A stretch of 64,000 bases of DNA from Shewanella kaireitica (GCF_023284045.1 NZ_JAKIKQ010000006.1:62001-126000), one strand, 5' to 3'; counted from the stretch's first letter, positions 38,871 to 48,548 are shown. Numbers and translations are program-made. Notes: generated by a model from the sequence alone, not told the origin.

Positions 38871-39179
38871 ATGAACTACTCAAACATTACAAAACTACCG
38901 TTTTCAGGTCGTCTGGCATTTATCGCTGCAATACTTTTCTCATTCAGCTTCATTGGCCAAGCAAGTGCCAATGACTTCACTCCAGCCGAGCAAGCTGCAG
39001 TCGACGGACACTTTGAAATCCTTGCAGAACAGCAAGCTCAATCAGACCAAGAGCTAGAGAGTAAACTTCAAGCAGAGTTTGACGAGCAGGTAAGCGACTC
39101 AGAAGAGGAGTTTATGGAGCTAACATGTGAAGCGCACGGTTATGACTTCGACAGTGAAATTAGCGCTTGTACCGACTAA
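38871..39179 (+). CDS. Hypothetical acidic secreted protein
   Basis: The 102-residue protein starts at the ATG at 38871, which has GGAG 6 nt upstream. Signal peptide to about residue 34 (IGQASA). The mature 68 residues are very acidic and helical (FTPAEQAAVDGHFEILAEQ, SDSEEEFMEL) with two cysteines near the end. Function unknown. Confidence 0.7.
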   Translation: MNYSNITKLPFSGRLAFIAAILFSFSFIGQASANDFTPAEQAAVDGHFEILAEQQAQSDQELESKLQAEFDEQVSDSEEEFMELTCEAHGYDFDSEISACTD

Positions 39180-39191
39180 ATATCGCGATAC

Positions 39192-39220
39192 AAAAAAACG
39201 AGGCCTTGCCTCGTTTTTTT
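39192..39220. terminator. Bidirectional terminator
   Basis: AAAAAAACGAGGC (39192-39204) pairs perfectly with GCCTCGTTTTTTT (39208-39220) around a 3-nt loop. It closes the acidic-protein gene and the converging DUF4240 gene. Confidence 0.92.
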
Positions 39221-39236
39221 GTCTCTTACTACCGTC

Positions 39237-39746
39237 TTAAAACGGAAAAGCGGCACTCAATAATGGATAAGTAGCCTTGAGCTGTTTTTTCTTATGAGAG
39301 AATTTCTTACCCGCTGGTGACGCCTGGCCTGATGGCACATAGGGAAGTTCATCATCGACGCGTTCTTCATAGATCTGACCGGCGATCAAATCATATTCAT
39401 CTAAAAATGGGTAAGCATAGCCATCTTTCTCTGGCCACTCAGTCAAATGCCCAAGCTCGTCGGGTGACTCTACAACTTTGTCGTACCAGTCCTTACCTAG
39501 AGAGATCAGAAAGCACCTAAATTCAGCAAAAGCGTACTCAGAATCACAACCAGTGATGATGTAAGCAGCGCCCCAAACAGTCCATGAATAGCTGCGGCGC
39601 ATCTGTTGGCCAAAGATTTTATCAAAATCACGCAACTCTTGATTACTCAAGGGCTCAAGTTTCTGTTTCAACGTTTCAGCCAAATCTGTTTGATTTTGCG
39701 TGGGAGAAGTACGGCTAACCAGTTCCCAAAACTGTGACTCTGTCAT
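39237..39746 (-). CDS. DUF4240 domain-containing protein
   Basis: A 169-residue soluble protein whose first 120 residues (MTESQFWELV, then WGAAYIITGCDSEYAFAEFR) match the DUF4240 family; AGAG lies upstream of the ATG. Function unknown. Single gene. Confidence 0.85.
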   Translation of the reverse strand: MTESQFWELVSRTSPTQNQTDLAETLKQKLEPLSNQELRDFDKIFGQQMRRSYSWTVWGAAYIITGCDSEYAFAEFRCFLISLGKDWYDKVVESPDELGHLTEWPEKDGYAYPFLDEYDLIAGQIYEERVDDELPYVPSGQASPAGKKFSHKKKQLKATYPLLSAAFPF

Positions 39747-39924
39747 TTTGCTCTCTAAAATACGGTGGCTATAGCGCTATTCTAGCGTAATCCTCGATAA
39801 AATAGTTAGCAAACTAATGACAATTAGCAAGCTGATAAAGTGGACTCATTGCGCTGATTTTTTTACACTCACAGCGCTCTGTACGAAGAGTTAACCTTTT
39901 TTATACAACAAAGTTAGGAAGCCA

Positions 39925-40311
39925 ATGAAGAAGCCTCACCCCATGCTGGCAGTGTTAATGTTTATCTATGTCTTACTGGCTTTTGCCGCTCTATGGCGTA
40001 CAGCGACAACCCAATCCTATGACCTGTTCACTTTAGGTGTTTTCCCGGTGTTATACGGCCTTATCATGCGCCGCTATTGGGCTGCTGTGGTGCTCAAAAT
40101 ATATTTGGCTATTCAAACCGTAGCACTATTAGCATTAGCCACTGCAGCGGTTATCGCTTACCAAATTACTCCGGAAGATGTAAAAGTGGTTTTTCAAGGC
40201 CGTGATATCCCTATTAGCGCCATAGTTTTCTCAGCATTAATTGCCATGAGTTTCCAATATTGGATTGCCTTTAGCCAAAAGACAAAAGATTACTTAAAAC
40301 AAGAAGAATAA
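39925..40311 (+). CDS. Hypothetical inner-membrane protein
   Basis: A 128-residue protein with four hydrophobic segments (about 8-24, 33-45, 52-77 and 94-115). It starts MKKPHPMLAVLMF, no cleavable signal. RBS AGGAAG. Not recognised as a characterised family. Confidence 0.7.
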   Translation: MKKPHPMLAVLMFIYVLLAFAALWRTATTQSYDLFTLGVFPVLYGLIMRRYWAAVVLKIYLAIQTVALLALATAAVIAYQITPEDVKVVFQGRDIPISAIVFSALIAMSFQYWIAFSQKTKDYLKQEE

Positions 40312-40395
40312 GTTTCAATTTAACAAGTATGACCATCGCACTATAATACGGTGGACAAACCATATAACTAATAATAACAAGTGGTAAAGCTATAT

Positions 40396-41193
40396 ATGAG
40401 CGATTTACAACCGAGTGAACTGTCGATTCTGCTGGTTGAACCTTCAGATACTCAGCGAAAAATCATTGCCAATCGATTAGAGCAAGAAGGTGTCAAACAG
40501 ATCCAAACAGCAACGAACCTTCAGCAGGCACTCACTATCATTAAACGCCATCAGCCTGATCTGATTGCCAGTGCAATGCATTTTGAGGATGGCACAGCCC
40601 TAGAACTGCTAAAACAACTCAAATCATCAGAACAATTTAGCGATATTCAGTTCATGTTAGTCTCTAGCGAATGCCGTCGAGAGCAGCTAGAAAGCTATCG
40701 GCAATCTGGCGTTGTGGCCATTCTGCCAAAGCCGTTTACGTCCAGTCATCTTGGTAAAGCACTCAACGCAACGATTGACCTACTTAGCCACGACGAATTA
40801 GATCTGACTCATTTCGATGTACAAGATCTGCGAGTACTGGTGGTCGATGATAGCAAGATGGCACGAAACGTCATTAAGCGCACCATCACCAACCTTGGTT
40901 TACGTATGATTACCGAAGCGCAAGATGGCCAAGAAGCGATTGAGCTCATGCAGCAACAGATGTTTGATTTGGTGATTACCGATTACAATATGCCCAGTGT
41001 TGATGGCTTAGCACTGACGCAATTTATTCGCAACGATAGCGAGCAATCTCACATTCCTATTCTGATGGTGTCATCAGAAGCTAATGACACCCACCTAAGT
41101 AACGTGTCACAAGCTGGAGTAAATGCACTTTGTGATAAGCCATTTGAGCCTCAAGTAGTCAAACAAATCCTGTTTCAACTGCTCGAAGAGTAG
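40396..41193 (+). CDS. Double receiver-domain response regulator, first receiver degenerate
   Basis: A 265-residue protein from the ATG at 40396 (a GTG at 40381 is the longer alternative). Two receiver domains, no output domain. The first (about 8-125) has A60 where the phospho-acceptor Asp should be (DLIASAMHF). The second (about 145-262) is intact: D151/D152, D196 in VITDYNMPSVDG, and K near the end. It could act as a CheY-like or phosphate-sink protein with a receiver that only docks. No kinase gene is adjacent. Confidence 0.88.
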   Translation: MSDLQPSELSILLVEPSDTQRKIIANRLEQEGVKQIQTATNLQQALTIIKRHQPDLIASAMHFEDGTALELLKQLKSSEQFSDIQFMLVSSECRREQLESYRQSGVVAILPKPFTSSHLGKALNATIDLLSHDELDLTHFDVQDLRVLVVDDSKMARNVIKRTITNLGLRMITEAQDGQEAIELMQQQMFDLVITDYNMPSVDGLALTQFIRNDSEQSHIPILMVSSEANDTHLSNVSQAGVNALCDKPFEPQVVKQILFQLLEE

Positions 41194-41330
41194 AAAAATT
41201 GAGAAATCGTTCCTATTTTTGACTTTAAAGGCTATTTCATAGGCTTAAAGCGCTTTTCAAATGCAAAAGCTTGTGGCATGTTAGATAGCGCTACTAACAA
41301 ATAAATCTACGGAAAGAAGAGACGATTCAA

Positions 41331-41603
41331 ATGAATAAGACTGAACTTGTTGCAAAAATGGCTGAATCTGCGGAATTAACGAAAGCTGAAGCCGCACGTG
41401 CATTAAAATCTTTTGAAGAAACTGTTGCAGAAGCGATGAAAAATGGAGAGAAAATCTCTATTGTTGGTTTTGGCTCTTTTGAAACTTCAGAGCGTGCAGC
41501 TCGCACAGGTCGTAACCCACAGACTGGTAAAGAGATCCAGATCCCAGCGGCTACAGTACCTAAGTTTAAAGCGGGTAAAACGCTTAAAGATAGCGTTAAC
41601 TAA
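41331..41603 (+). CDS. HU-family nucleoid DNA-binding protein
   Basis: A 90-residue HU-type protein close to E. coli HU-alpha in the arm region (GFGSFETSERAARTGRNPQTGKEI) and ending KAGKTLKDSVN. It bends and compacts DNA as a dimer. A single gene with two tandem hairpins after the stop. Whether it is the HupA or HupB counterpart is not decided here. Confidence 0.93.
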   Translation: MNKTELVAKMAESAELTKAEAARALKSFEETVAEAMKNGEKISIVGFGSFETSERAARTGRNPQTGKEIQIPAATVPKFKAGKTLKDSVN

Positions 41604-41651
41604 TCACAATCTCTGTGATTAATATAAAACCTCCTCTAAGGAGGTTTTTTT
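41601..41651 (+). terminator. Two tandem hairpins after the HU gene
   Basis: TAATCACA (41601-41608, includes the stop codon) pairs with TGTGATTA (41614-41621); then AAAACCTCC (41626-41634) pairs with GGAGGTTTT (41640-41648), followed by a T-run. The second is a standard terminator; the first may protect the 3' end. Confidence 0.85.
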
Positions 41652-42033
41652 ATGCCCCTTGCCTGCAACCATTCTTGATATATGACTGAATGCTCTATCT
41701 TGTTCCGTACAGAATTTGCTATTGCCGTCTTCTTTGGCCGTCAGATAGAGGAGGTGCCAGTCCAATGAAGACCTACTGACAGCGATTAACCTCAAACTCG
41801 CCTTGCCTTCTGCAATTTAAATTCCCACTGTATGAACAGAGACTTAATGCAGTTAATAGAACTGCTGTAATATTGCACTAAACCAGTGCCCTCTGCCCTA
41901 GATTGATTCAATTCGACTTACAGACATTGTAGTCGCATAATTAACCAACTGTTTTATAACATGAAAATTTCTGGCTTGGTCTTTGCTTTATCCTCCACGA
42001 CAATGACAAAAATGATAATTCTAGGGGAAGAGA
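41652..42033. other. Non-coding stretch before the TorF-family porin
   Basis: This 382-bp stretch holds no ORF, repeat, or RNA gene that I can support. It should contain the porin promoter. The porin ribosome site AGGGG is at its end. Confidence 0.4.
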
Positions 42034-42729
42034 ATGAACAAGCTATTAATAGGTACAGCTGTTATTACCACAACTGCATTACTGAGTGTTTCAGCACATG
42101 CTGCCGTTGAAGCCAATATTGGTGCAACATCTAACTATTTGTGGCGCGGTATAACTCAAACAGATGATGCTGTTGCAGTTCAAGGTGGAATTGATTATAG
42201 CCATGATGTGGGCTTCTACGCAGGAACATGGGCATCCAATGTCGATTTTGGTAATGAGACAAGCTACGAGATTGACTTCTATGCCGGGTTTGCTGGCAGC
42301 ATAGGGGACGAGTTTGGTTACGATATTAGTTATCTTTACTACGCCTACCCTGATGCTGACGACAGTGTTGATTTTGGCGAAGTAACAGCAGCCGTTAGCT
42401 GGAAGTGGATTGAAGTCAGCTACGCCCATGTTGTGAATGCGGGTAGCGACGTCACAGGCGAACCAACACTCGATGAAAAAGATATGGGTTACTTGCAAAC
42501 AACCTTAACTTTTCCACTCTCAGAAAGCTTATCCATTGCTGCTCATTACGGTTATTCAACGGGTGATGTGGTTAGCGCTTGGTATGGCACCGATAACTAT
42601 GCCGACTACTCACTGTCTCTCAGTAAAGATACTGACTTTGGCACAGTATCTTTCATCGTTAGCGATACAGATCTCGAAGAAGATGATGCAAAAGTTCTGC
42701 TCGGCTACAGCTACAGTTTCGCTCTCTAA
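42034..42729 (+). CDS. TorF family putative outer-membrane porin
   Basis: A 231-residue protein: signal peptide MNKLLIGTAVITTTALLSVS ending AHA, then the family hallmark NIGATSNYLWRGITQTDD and regular beta strands ending LGYSYSFAL with a terminal aromatic-hydrophobic pattern as in outer-membrane barrels. It matches the TorF/Gcw_chp family of unknown substrate. RBS AGGGG. Single gene. Confidence 0.88.
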   Translation: MNKLLIGTAVITTTALLSVSAHAAVEANIGATSNYLWRGITQTDDAVAVQGGIDYSHDVGFYAGTWASNVDFGNETSYEIDFYAGFAGSIGDEFGYDISYLYYAYPDADDSVDFGEVTAAVSWKWIEVSYAHVVNAGSDVTGEPTLDEKDMGYLQTTLTFPLSESLSIAAHYGYSTGDVVSAWYGTDNYADYSLSLSKDTDFGTVSFIVSDTDLEEDDAKVLLGYSYSFAL

Positions 42730-42730
42730 T

Positions 42731-42890
42731 CACTAGATTAACTATAAGCAAACGATCTACATAGGGTGTTTTTGGCAAACTAGTGCAAGGTGAATGCATT
42801 ATGCATTTGGCTCCCATTGCATTTTCATTCAATACATAATCAGCACTGACAAGCCAAAACCTCTCTTAGGTCGCTATCTTAGTGGTAAAC
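42731..42890. repeat. Decayed relative of the 13.3-kb inverted-repeat element
   Basis: GTGTTTTTGGCAAACTAGTG (42766-42785) corresponds to the same block of the 13.3-kb element read in reverse (GTGTTTTTGGCAAGCTAATT), then CAAGG, and TTCAATACA before CAAGCCAAAA (42850-42859), all in the same order. The outer block TATAAG...GATCTAC also matches. The terminal ACCAATCAG ends are lost. No coding content. Confidence 0.6.
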
Positions 42891-43198
42891 TTACATGAAT
42901 CAAGCCGAGATAAAATCTAAAGCTACGCAATATATCGTTATTAAATTTCACTTAAACTCGCATTCAGTAGTATTTAGAACCATTGAATCGACCAAACTGT
43001 AATTTTGTTACACAGATCGCATATTTTTAATTAATTGCCTGCTAAATTCCTTCTTAAGCGCTCACTAATGTGGCAGTTAACAATGCCAATGCGAGCACGA
43101 AAAAATCTGTTATTAACCTATAAGTATCAATAACATTCTTACGACTCGGCAATAAAAAAATGCCAAGAGAGTGGATACTTCTTAAAGAGGAATTCGTG
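42891..43198. other. Non-coding stretch before the PA3496-type gene
   Basis: This 308-bp AT-rich stretch follows the decayed repeat and should hold the promoter of the small gene at 43199. No further ORF or structure is clear. Confidence 0.35.
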
Positions 43199-43378
43199 AT
43201 GGCTCAGATACTAGATTTTGTGCCCAACGATGCAGAAATTGAAGCGTTAACAGCCCCTAAAAACAAAAAGGCTGCTGATGATCTAGCGCACAAGAAAGAT
43301 GTCAAAAAACGCTTAGAAGCCTACTTAGAAAGAACCCAGCTAAAACAAGCAATGGGTGATGACGAGTTCTGGGCTTAA
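43199..43378 (+). CDS. PA3496-type small protein (putative envelope integrity)
   Basis: A 59-residue protein from the ATG at 43199 with GAGG 8 nt upstream. Highly charged helix with KKAADDLAHKKDVKKRLEAY and a conserved end ELxxAMGDDEFW-like sequence (GDDEFWA), which fits the small PA3496 family named putative envelope integrity protein. Function is not established. A hairpin terminator follows. Confidence 0.75.
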   Translation: MAQILDFVPNDAEIEALTAPKNKKAADDLAHKKDVKKRLEAYLERTQLKQAMGDDEFWA

Positions 43379-43401
43379 TATCAAAGATATAAGCGCAATA
43401 A

Positions 43402-43430
43402 AAAGCTCCTGAAAAACATCCAGGAGCTTT
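43402..43430. terminator. Bidirectional terminator
   Basis: AAAGCTCCTG (43402-43411) pairs perfectly with CAGGAGCTTT (43421-43430) around a 9-nt loop, between two convergent genes. Confidence 0.8.
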
Positions 43431-43464
43431 ATGAATCAAGTCTATTGTAGGCTTATACTACAAA

Positions 43465-44835
43465 CTACGACTCAGCAGCTTCCGTTTCACGCTTCTTAAG
43501 AAAGTACTCTCTTGTCAACGCAAACACCACAGGGCTTAATAATGCCAATGCGATTAAGTTTGGTATCGCCATCATTGCGTTTAACGTATCTGCAAGTAGC
43601 CAGATAAACTCTAATGAGCTGACTGCACCTAAAGGCACAACGATCACCCAAAGGATCCTAAACGGCTTAATCGCTTTAACACCAAACAGGAACTGTACAC
43701 ACTTCTCACAATAGAAACTCCAGCCCAAAATAGTAGTAAATGCGAAGACTGACAAAGCAATTGCGACCACATAGTTACCTAACGGGAATGCATGGGAAAA
43801 CGCAAACGAAGTGAGTGCTGCGCCGTTCTCACCTGATGTCCATGCCCCTGACACAATAATCGCCAAACCTGTAATGGTACAAACGATCAAAGTATCAATG
43901 AAGGTACCTAACATAGCGACTAAGCCCTGAGCCACAGGATTGTTAGTTTGAGCAGCAGCGTGTGCAATCGGCGCACTACCAAGGCCCGCCTCGTTGGAAA
44001 ACACACCACGAGCCACACCAAAGCGAATTGCCGCCCATACCGCTGCACCAGCAAAGCCACCTTGTGCAGCAACGGGGTTAAATGCACTGTGGATAATCAA
44101 TTCAAATGCCGCAGGAATTTCTGCAGCATATACCACCAATACCGCAATACCTGCAGCAATATAAAAAATGGTCATAATAGGTACAAGCTTACCGGCAACA
44201 TCAGCAATACGCTTAATGCCGCCCATTAATACCGCGCCAACTAATACCATCAACACTAAACCAGTCACCCAAGTCGGAACGCCAAAGTTACTGCTTAATG
44301 CATCGGCCACTGAGTTAGCTTGTACAGTATTACCAATACCGAAACCAGCTAGAGAACCAAATAGAGCAAACGCTGTACCTAACCAAGCCCACTTTGAACC
44401 TAAACCATTCTTGATGTAGTACATTGGGCCACCCACGTGGTTACCATTGTCATCCACTTCACGATATTTAACCGCTAATACAGCTTCGGCAAACTTGGTG
44501 GCCATGCCCACTAATGCCGTACACCACATCCAAAATAGCGCGCCTGGGCCGCCAATAAAAATGGCGGTAGCGACACCAGCAATATTACCAGTACCTATGG
44601 TTGCTGATAATGACGTCATTAGCGCGTTAAACGGGCTAATCTCTCCTTTCATGTTTTTGTCTTTATCAGGAATACGGCCTGACCAAAGCAGTTTAAAACC
44701 AGTGCCCAGTTTTAAGATTGGCATTAGGCGTAAACCAAAGGTGAGGAATAAACCCACCCCTAAGATCATGACTAGCATAGGAGTACCCCATACTACACCG
44801 TTGATCATGCCAACAAATTCAGTAATAGCTTCCAT
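43465..44835 (-). CDS. Sodium-coupled alanine/glycine symporter (AGCS family)
   Basis: A 456-residue inner-membrane transporter with about eleven helices. Family blocks: GTGNIAGVATAIFIGGPGALFWMW, KYREVDDNGNHVGGPMYYIKNG and RGVFSNEAGLGSAPIAHA. It imports alanine or glycine with sodium. It is preceded by a leader with a possible stem-loop. Single gene. Confidence 0.93.
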   Translation of the reverse strand: MEAITEFVGMINGVVWGTPMLVMILGVGLFLTFGLRLMPILKLGTGFKLLWSGRIPDKDKNMKGEISPFNALMTSLSATIGTGNIAGVATAIFIGGPGALFWMWCTALVGMATKFAEAVLAVKYREVDDNGNHVGGPMYYIKNGLGSKWAWLGTAFALFGSLAGFGIGNTVQANSVADALSSNFGVPTWVTGLVLMVLVGAVLMGGIKRIADVAGKLVPIMTIFYIAAGIAVLVVYAAEIPAAFELIIHSAFNPVAAQGGFAGAAVWAAIRFGVARGVFSNEAGLGSAPIAHAAAQTNNPVAQGLVAMLGTFIDTLIVCTITGLAIIVSGAWTSGENGAALTSFAFSHAFPLGNYVVAIALSVFAFTTILGWSFYCEKCVQFLFGVKAIKPFRILWVIVVPLGAVSSLEFIWLLADTLNAMMAIPNLIALALLSPVVFALTREYFLKKRETEAAES

Positions 44836-44891
44836 TCAAACCTCGTTGATACAGATTATTTATAGTTATTTTTATCGTTTTATTTTTATGT

Positions 44892-44938
44892 AGGGCTTTT
44901 TGATCTTCCCCATAACAAGAGCAAGGTCAAAAGGCCCT
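44892..44938 (-). promoter_or_regulatory. Stem-loop in the leader of the AGCS symporter gene
   Basis: On the minus strand AGGGC, one unpaired C, TTTTGA pairs with TCAAAA, one unpaired A, GCCCT, enclosing about 20 nt. It is 57 bp before the symporter start and lacks a following T-run, so it is not a standard terminator. Further upstream TGACTTAAGTCA (44948-44959) is a perfect 12-bp palindrome. Roles unknown. Confidence 0.35.
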
Positions 44939-45082
44939 AATGTAACGTGACTTAAGTCAACAAAATACATCGAACAAACAGAGTACAACGAAATGTTCAC
45001 CTTTGAAAAGGCCACATGAGAGAAAGGCGCTTGAAGATTATGATACTAGCGTCCAATGACGCTATTAGATGTTAGTGATTGA

Positions 45083-46315
45083 TTACTTTCTTGGTAACTT
45101 AAAAGAGATAAGCCAAGTCAGCAGTAAGAAGGTTGTAGAAATAGCTAAACACGCCCCAAGCCCAGCAACTTGATATACCCAGCCAGACAATATGGTACCA
45201 ATAAGCCTTCCCATTGCATTCGCCATATAGTAAAAACCAATGTCGAGAGAGACACCATCATCCCCTGCGTAACTGACTATAAGATAACTATGCAGTGAAG
45301 AGTTGATCGCAAATACGGCCCCAAAGACCAACAAGCCAACAATTAGAGCCACTTGGGGAGCGACCCAAGCGGTATAGATTGCCAGAGTTAATAATGCGGT
45401 AACCAATGACAGTAGCCCAGCCCAGATTGTTGCAATTCTGCCATCAGGGGCTGATTTTCTAGCCGTGAACGATGGCGCTATCGATTGCACCATCCCATAA
45501 GCAATGACCCACAACGCGAGAAAAGCGCCAACACTGCTATGATCCCAATTTAGTTGGCTGGCAAGAAACACTGGCAGTGCAATCACAAACCAAACATCTC
45601 TGGCTGCAAATAAAAATAGTCTTGCAGCAGAGAGAATATTGACCTTGTCGCTCTTAGAAAAAATTTGGGTAAATTTAGGCTTAGATTTCGCTTTACCTAA
45701 ATCAGCTTTCAAACTGACTAGACTGCAAAGCCAGACCACTAGCAAAGCAGCAGCCATAATCGCTATTGCACCAGTAAAGCCTGCCGCTGTGAGCAACACT
45801 CCACCGAGAAAGAAGCCAGCACCTTTTAAAGCATTTTTCGAGCCTGTTAGCATGGCTACCCAACGATAAAGTTTATCTTCGGCATCTTTGGGTACCAGAG
45901 TCTTTATCGCACTTTTGGCGCTCATTTTGTTGAGATCTTTAGCTATCCCAGAAAGCGCCTGTGCTGCCATCACCCAAGGTACGGTCAGCATAGCGGTTGG
46001 TAGCAACAACATAGATAATGCGGCAATTTGCAGCCCCAAGCCTATATTCATAGTGCGATTAAGTCCCAGACGCGCGCCTAACCAACCACCGACTAGGTTG
46101 GTGATAACGCCGAAAATCTCATAGAACAGAAACAGCATTGCAATGGCAAGAGGTGTATAACCTAGGTCATAGAAGTGCAACACTACCAACATACGCAGCG
46201 CACCGTCGGTGAGTGTAAAGGCCCAGTAGTTAGCAGTAACTAACAAGTACTGCCGAACACTTTCAGGTAAAGCACGATATTTTTCTAACACTTTTATCAA
46301 CCTAAGTTTTTTCAA
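45083..46315 (-). CDS. arsJ: Organoarsenical efflux MFS transporter ArsJ
   Basis: A 410-residue (or 402, from a GTG at 46291 with AGG 9 nt upstream) MFS transporter with twelve helices. The N-terminal QYLLVTANYWAFTLTDGALRMLVVLHF is a hallmark of ArsJ, which exports 1-arseno-3-phosphoglycerate. Its place directly after a GAPDH gene in an ars operon is the defining context. The other candidate, a generic MFS pump, is unlikely given this context. Confidence 0.9.
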   Translation of the reverse strand: MKKLRLIKVLEKYRALPESVRQYLLVTANYWAFTLTDGALRMLVVLHFYDLGYTPLAIAMLFLFYEIFGVITNLVGGWLGARLGLNRTMNIGLGLQIAALSMLLLPTAMLTVPWVMAAQALSGIAKDLNKMSAKSAIKTLVPKDAEDKLYRWVAMLTGSKNALKGAGFFLGGVLLTAAGFTGAIAIMAAALLVVWLCSLVSLKADLGKAKSKPKFTQIFSKSDKVNILSAARLFLFAARDVWFVIALPVFLASQLNWDHSSVGAFLALWVIAYGMVQSIAPSFTARKSAPDGRIATIWAGLLSLVTALLTLAIYTAWVAPQVALIVGLLVFGAVFAINSSLHSYLIVSYAGDDGVSLDIGFYYMANAMGRLIGTILSGWVYQVAGLGACLAISTTFLLLTWLISFKLPRK

Positions 46316-46393
46316 AAACCACAGTAATCATTGACCAATAGAAATCAAGCAGCTCAGCAATATACAGACAGCCCCTACTCTTTGGCGGCCAGG

Positions 46394-47404
46394 CTATTCC
46401 TGATCTTGTTGACCGACCATAATCGCCAGCTCTGCGGTGCGATTAGCGTAACCCCACTCATTGTCGTACCACACATAGAGCTTAACTTGCGTGCCATTAA
46501 CAACCATGGTTGATGGTGCATCAATAATGCTCGAACGAGGGTCAGTTTTGTAATCGACTGAAACCAAAGGACGCTCTTCAAAGCCTAGAATGTCTTTTAA
46601 CTCACCCTGTGCCGCTTGTTGCAGCAGCGCATTAACTTCAGCTTCAGTAGTATCGCGCTCAACTTCAAATACACAATCGGTCAACGAGGCATTGGCAAGA
46701 GGAATACGCACTGCATGACCGTTTAACTTACCTTTTAACTCAGGGAAAATATGAGTAATCGCCGTAGCACTGCCAGTTGTTGTCGGGATGAGGCTCAAAC
46801 CGCAAGCACGTGCGCGCCTAAGGTCTTTATGGGGGGCATCTAGAATCGTCTGCGTATTGGTAATGTCATGAATGGTTGTCATCGAACCGTGCTTTATACC
46901 TATTTTTTCATGAATAACTTTTACCACTGGCGCCAAGCAGTTAGTGGTGCAAGATGCGGCGGTCACAATCGGATGGATATCTTTGTTATAAAGTTGATGA
47001 TTCACTCCCATAACAATATTAAGCACCCCTTCCTCTTTAACAGGTGCAGTAACCACAACTCTTTTAACACCTTGATCCAAGTAAGCTTGCAGTAAGGCTT
47101 TAGTCTTCATAACGCCAGAGGCTTCAATTACCACGTCACAACCAGACCAATCTGTTGCCTCAATAGTATTATTGCGGCTAGTTGCGATCCGTTTATCAGC
47201 AACAACAATACTTTCACCCTCTGCGGTCGCTTCTTCAGACCAGCGGCCATGGATAGAGTCAAAAGTCAGTAGATGGGCTAATGTCGCCGCGTCTCCAGCG
47301 GGATCATTAATCTGTACGAACTCTACATCGCTATGATGCCAAGCTGAACGTAGTGCTAAACGCCCCATTCTACCAAAGCCATTGATACCAATTTTGATTG
47401 TCAT
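46394..47404 (-). CDS. Glyceraldehyde-3-phosphate dehydrogenase of the ars operon
   Basis: A 336-residue GAPDH with NAD-binding INGFGRMGR at the start, catalytic C152 in [11 protein letters not shown] and H179. In ars operons next to arsJ, GAPDH uses arsenate instead of phosphate to make 1-arseno-3-phosphoglycerate, which ArsJ exports. It is 78 bp upstream of arsJ and 118 bp downstream of acr3. Confidence 0.92.
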   Translation of the reverse strand: MTIKIGINGFGRMGRLALRSAWHHSDVEFVQINDPAGDAATLAHLLTFDSIHGRWSEEATAEGESIVVADKRIATSRNNTIEATDWSGCDVVIEASGVMKTKALLQAYLDQGVKRVVVTAPVKEEGVLNIVMGVNHQLYNKDIHPIVTAASCTTNCLAPVVKVIHEKIGIKHGSMTTIHDITNTQTILDAPHKDLRRARACGLSLIPTTTGSATAITHIFPELKGKLNGHAVRIPLANASLTDCVFEVERDTTEAEVNALLQQAAQGELKDILGFEERPLVSVDYKTDPRSSIIDAPSTMVVNGTQVKLYVWYDNEWGYANRTAELAIMVGQQDQE

Positions 47405-47490
47405 AGTGCCCTCTTAACCTGTTATTTAATCATGTAAGTAGTACTAGTGATCGAGTTCATGCTCAAGACTAGCGTGCAAAACTATTTCCG

Positions 47491-47508
47491 ATATGGCATC
47501 TGCCATAT
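47491..47508. promoter_or_regulatory. Perfect palindrome between acr3 and the GAPDH gene
   Basis: ATATGGCA (47491-47498) and TGCCATAT (47501-47508) form a perfect 8-bp inverted repeat with a 2-bp spacer, in the 118-bp gap inside the ars operon. It could be a regulatory site or mRNA hairpin. Confidence 0.4.
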
Positions 47509-47522
47509 TCTGTGATAACGGC

Positions 47523-48548
47523 CTAAGCCTCATCAGCAAACATATGTCGGCTGCGATTAGCGATTGCCACCAGCGACAACATCACAGGCACCTCTACGAG
47601 CACACCGACCACCGTAGCGAGTGCTGCACCAGAGTGTAGCCCGAATAACGAGATAGCGACGGCGACTGCTAGCTCGAAAAAATTGGACGTGGCAATCATG
47701 CAAGCTGGTGCGGCGATTTTATGAGTTAGCTTGAGCTTTCTCGCTGCATAAAAAGCGATAAAGAAAATGCCATAAGTTTGGATCATTAATGGGATTGCGA
47801 TGAGAAATATATCTTGCGGCTGCGCAATAATGGTTTCAGCCTGAAAGCCAAATAACAATACAACCGTTGCTAATAATCCAACCATTGACCAAGGTTTTAA
47901 GTTGGCAACAAATGCATTGAGCTGGGCATCACTGCCCTTTTTTTGTAAAAGGTGCCGAGTAATAGCGCCTGCCACTAATGGTAAAACCACATACAAGCCA
48001 ACAGATGACAACAGCGTTGCCCAAGGCACTTGAATATCACTGACGCCCAGTAACAGTGCGGTGATAGGTGCAAAGGCGACCACCATGACGAGATCATTCA
48101 CCGATACTTGCACTAGCGTGTAATTAGGGTCACCTTTAGTTAACTGGCTCCAGACAAAAACCATCGCAGTGCACGGCGCAACCCCAAGTAATATCATACC
48201 AGCAATGTATTCGCTGGCGGTCTGCGGATCGACAAACTCGACAAAGAACACTTTGAAAAATAGCCAGCCTAACGCCGCCATGGTAAATGGCTTAATCAAC
48301 CAGTTAATCACCAAGGTCAGTACTAATCCTTTCGGGCTCTTGCCGACATCTTTTACCGCTGAGAAATCGATCTGCACCATCATCGGGTATATCATCACCC
48401 AAATGAGGACTGCGATGACCAAGTTAACATGGGCATATTCAAGCCCTGCAACTATGGCAAAAGAGCCTGGAGATAAGTTCCCTAAAACCACACCAGCCAC
48501 AATTGCTAGCCCAACCCAAACACTTAAATAACGCTCAAAAATACCCAT
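47523..48548 (-). CDS. acr3: Arsenite efflux permease, ACR3 family
   Basis: A 341-residue inner-membrane protein with ten helices. The conserved Cys in [25 protein letters not shown] is C126, as in ACR3 transporters where that residue is essential. It exports arsenite. It lies 51 bp after arsR. There is no arsenate reductase gene in this operon; the GAPDH-ArsJ pair instead handles arsenate directly. Confidence 0.93.
   Translation of the reverse strand: MGIFERYLSVWVGLAIVAGVVLGNLSPGSFAIVAGLEYAHVNLVIAVLIWVMIYPMMVQIDFSAVKDVGKSPKGLVLTLVINWLIKPFTMAALGWLFFKVFFVEFVDPQTASEYIAGMILLGVAPCTAMVFVWSQLTKGDPNYTLVQVSVNDLVMVVAFAPITALLLGVSDIQVPWATLLSSVGLYVVLPLVAGAITRHLLQKKGSDAQLNAFVANLKPWSMVGLLATVVLLFGFQAETIIAQPQDIFLIAIPLMIQTYGIFFIAFYAARKLKLTHKIAAPACMIATSNFFELAVAVAISLFGLHSGAALATVVGVLVEVPVMLSLVAIANRSRHMFADEA

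Noticed and set aside
44836..45010. Glycine riboswitch upstream of the AGCS symporter
   Set aside because: The hairpin lacks the conserved glycine riboswitch core, so only an unknown structured leader was kept.
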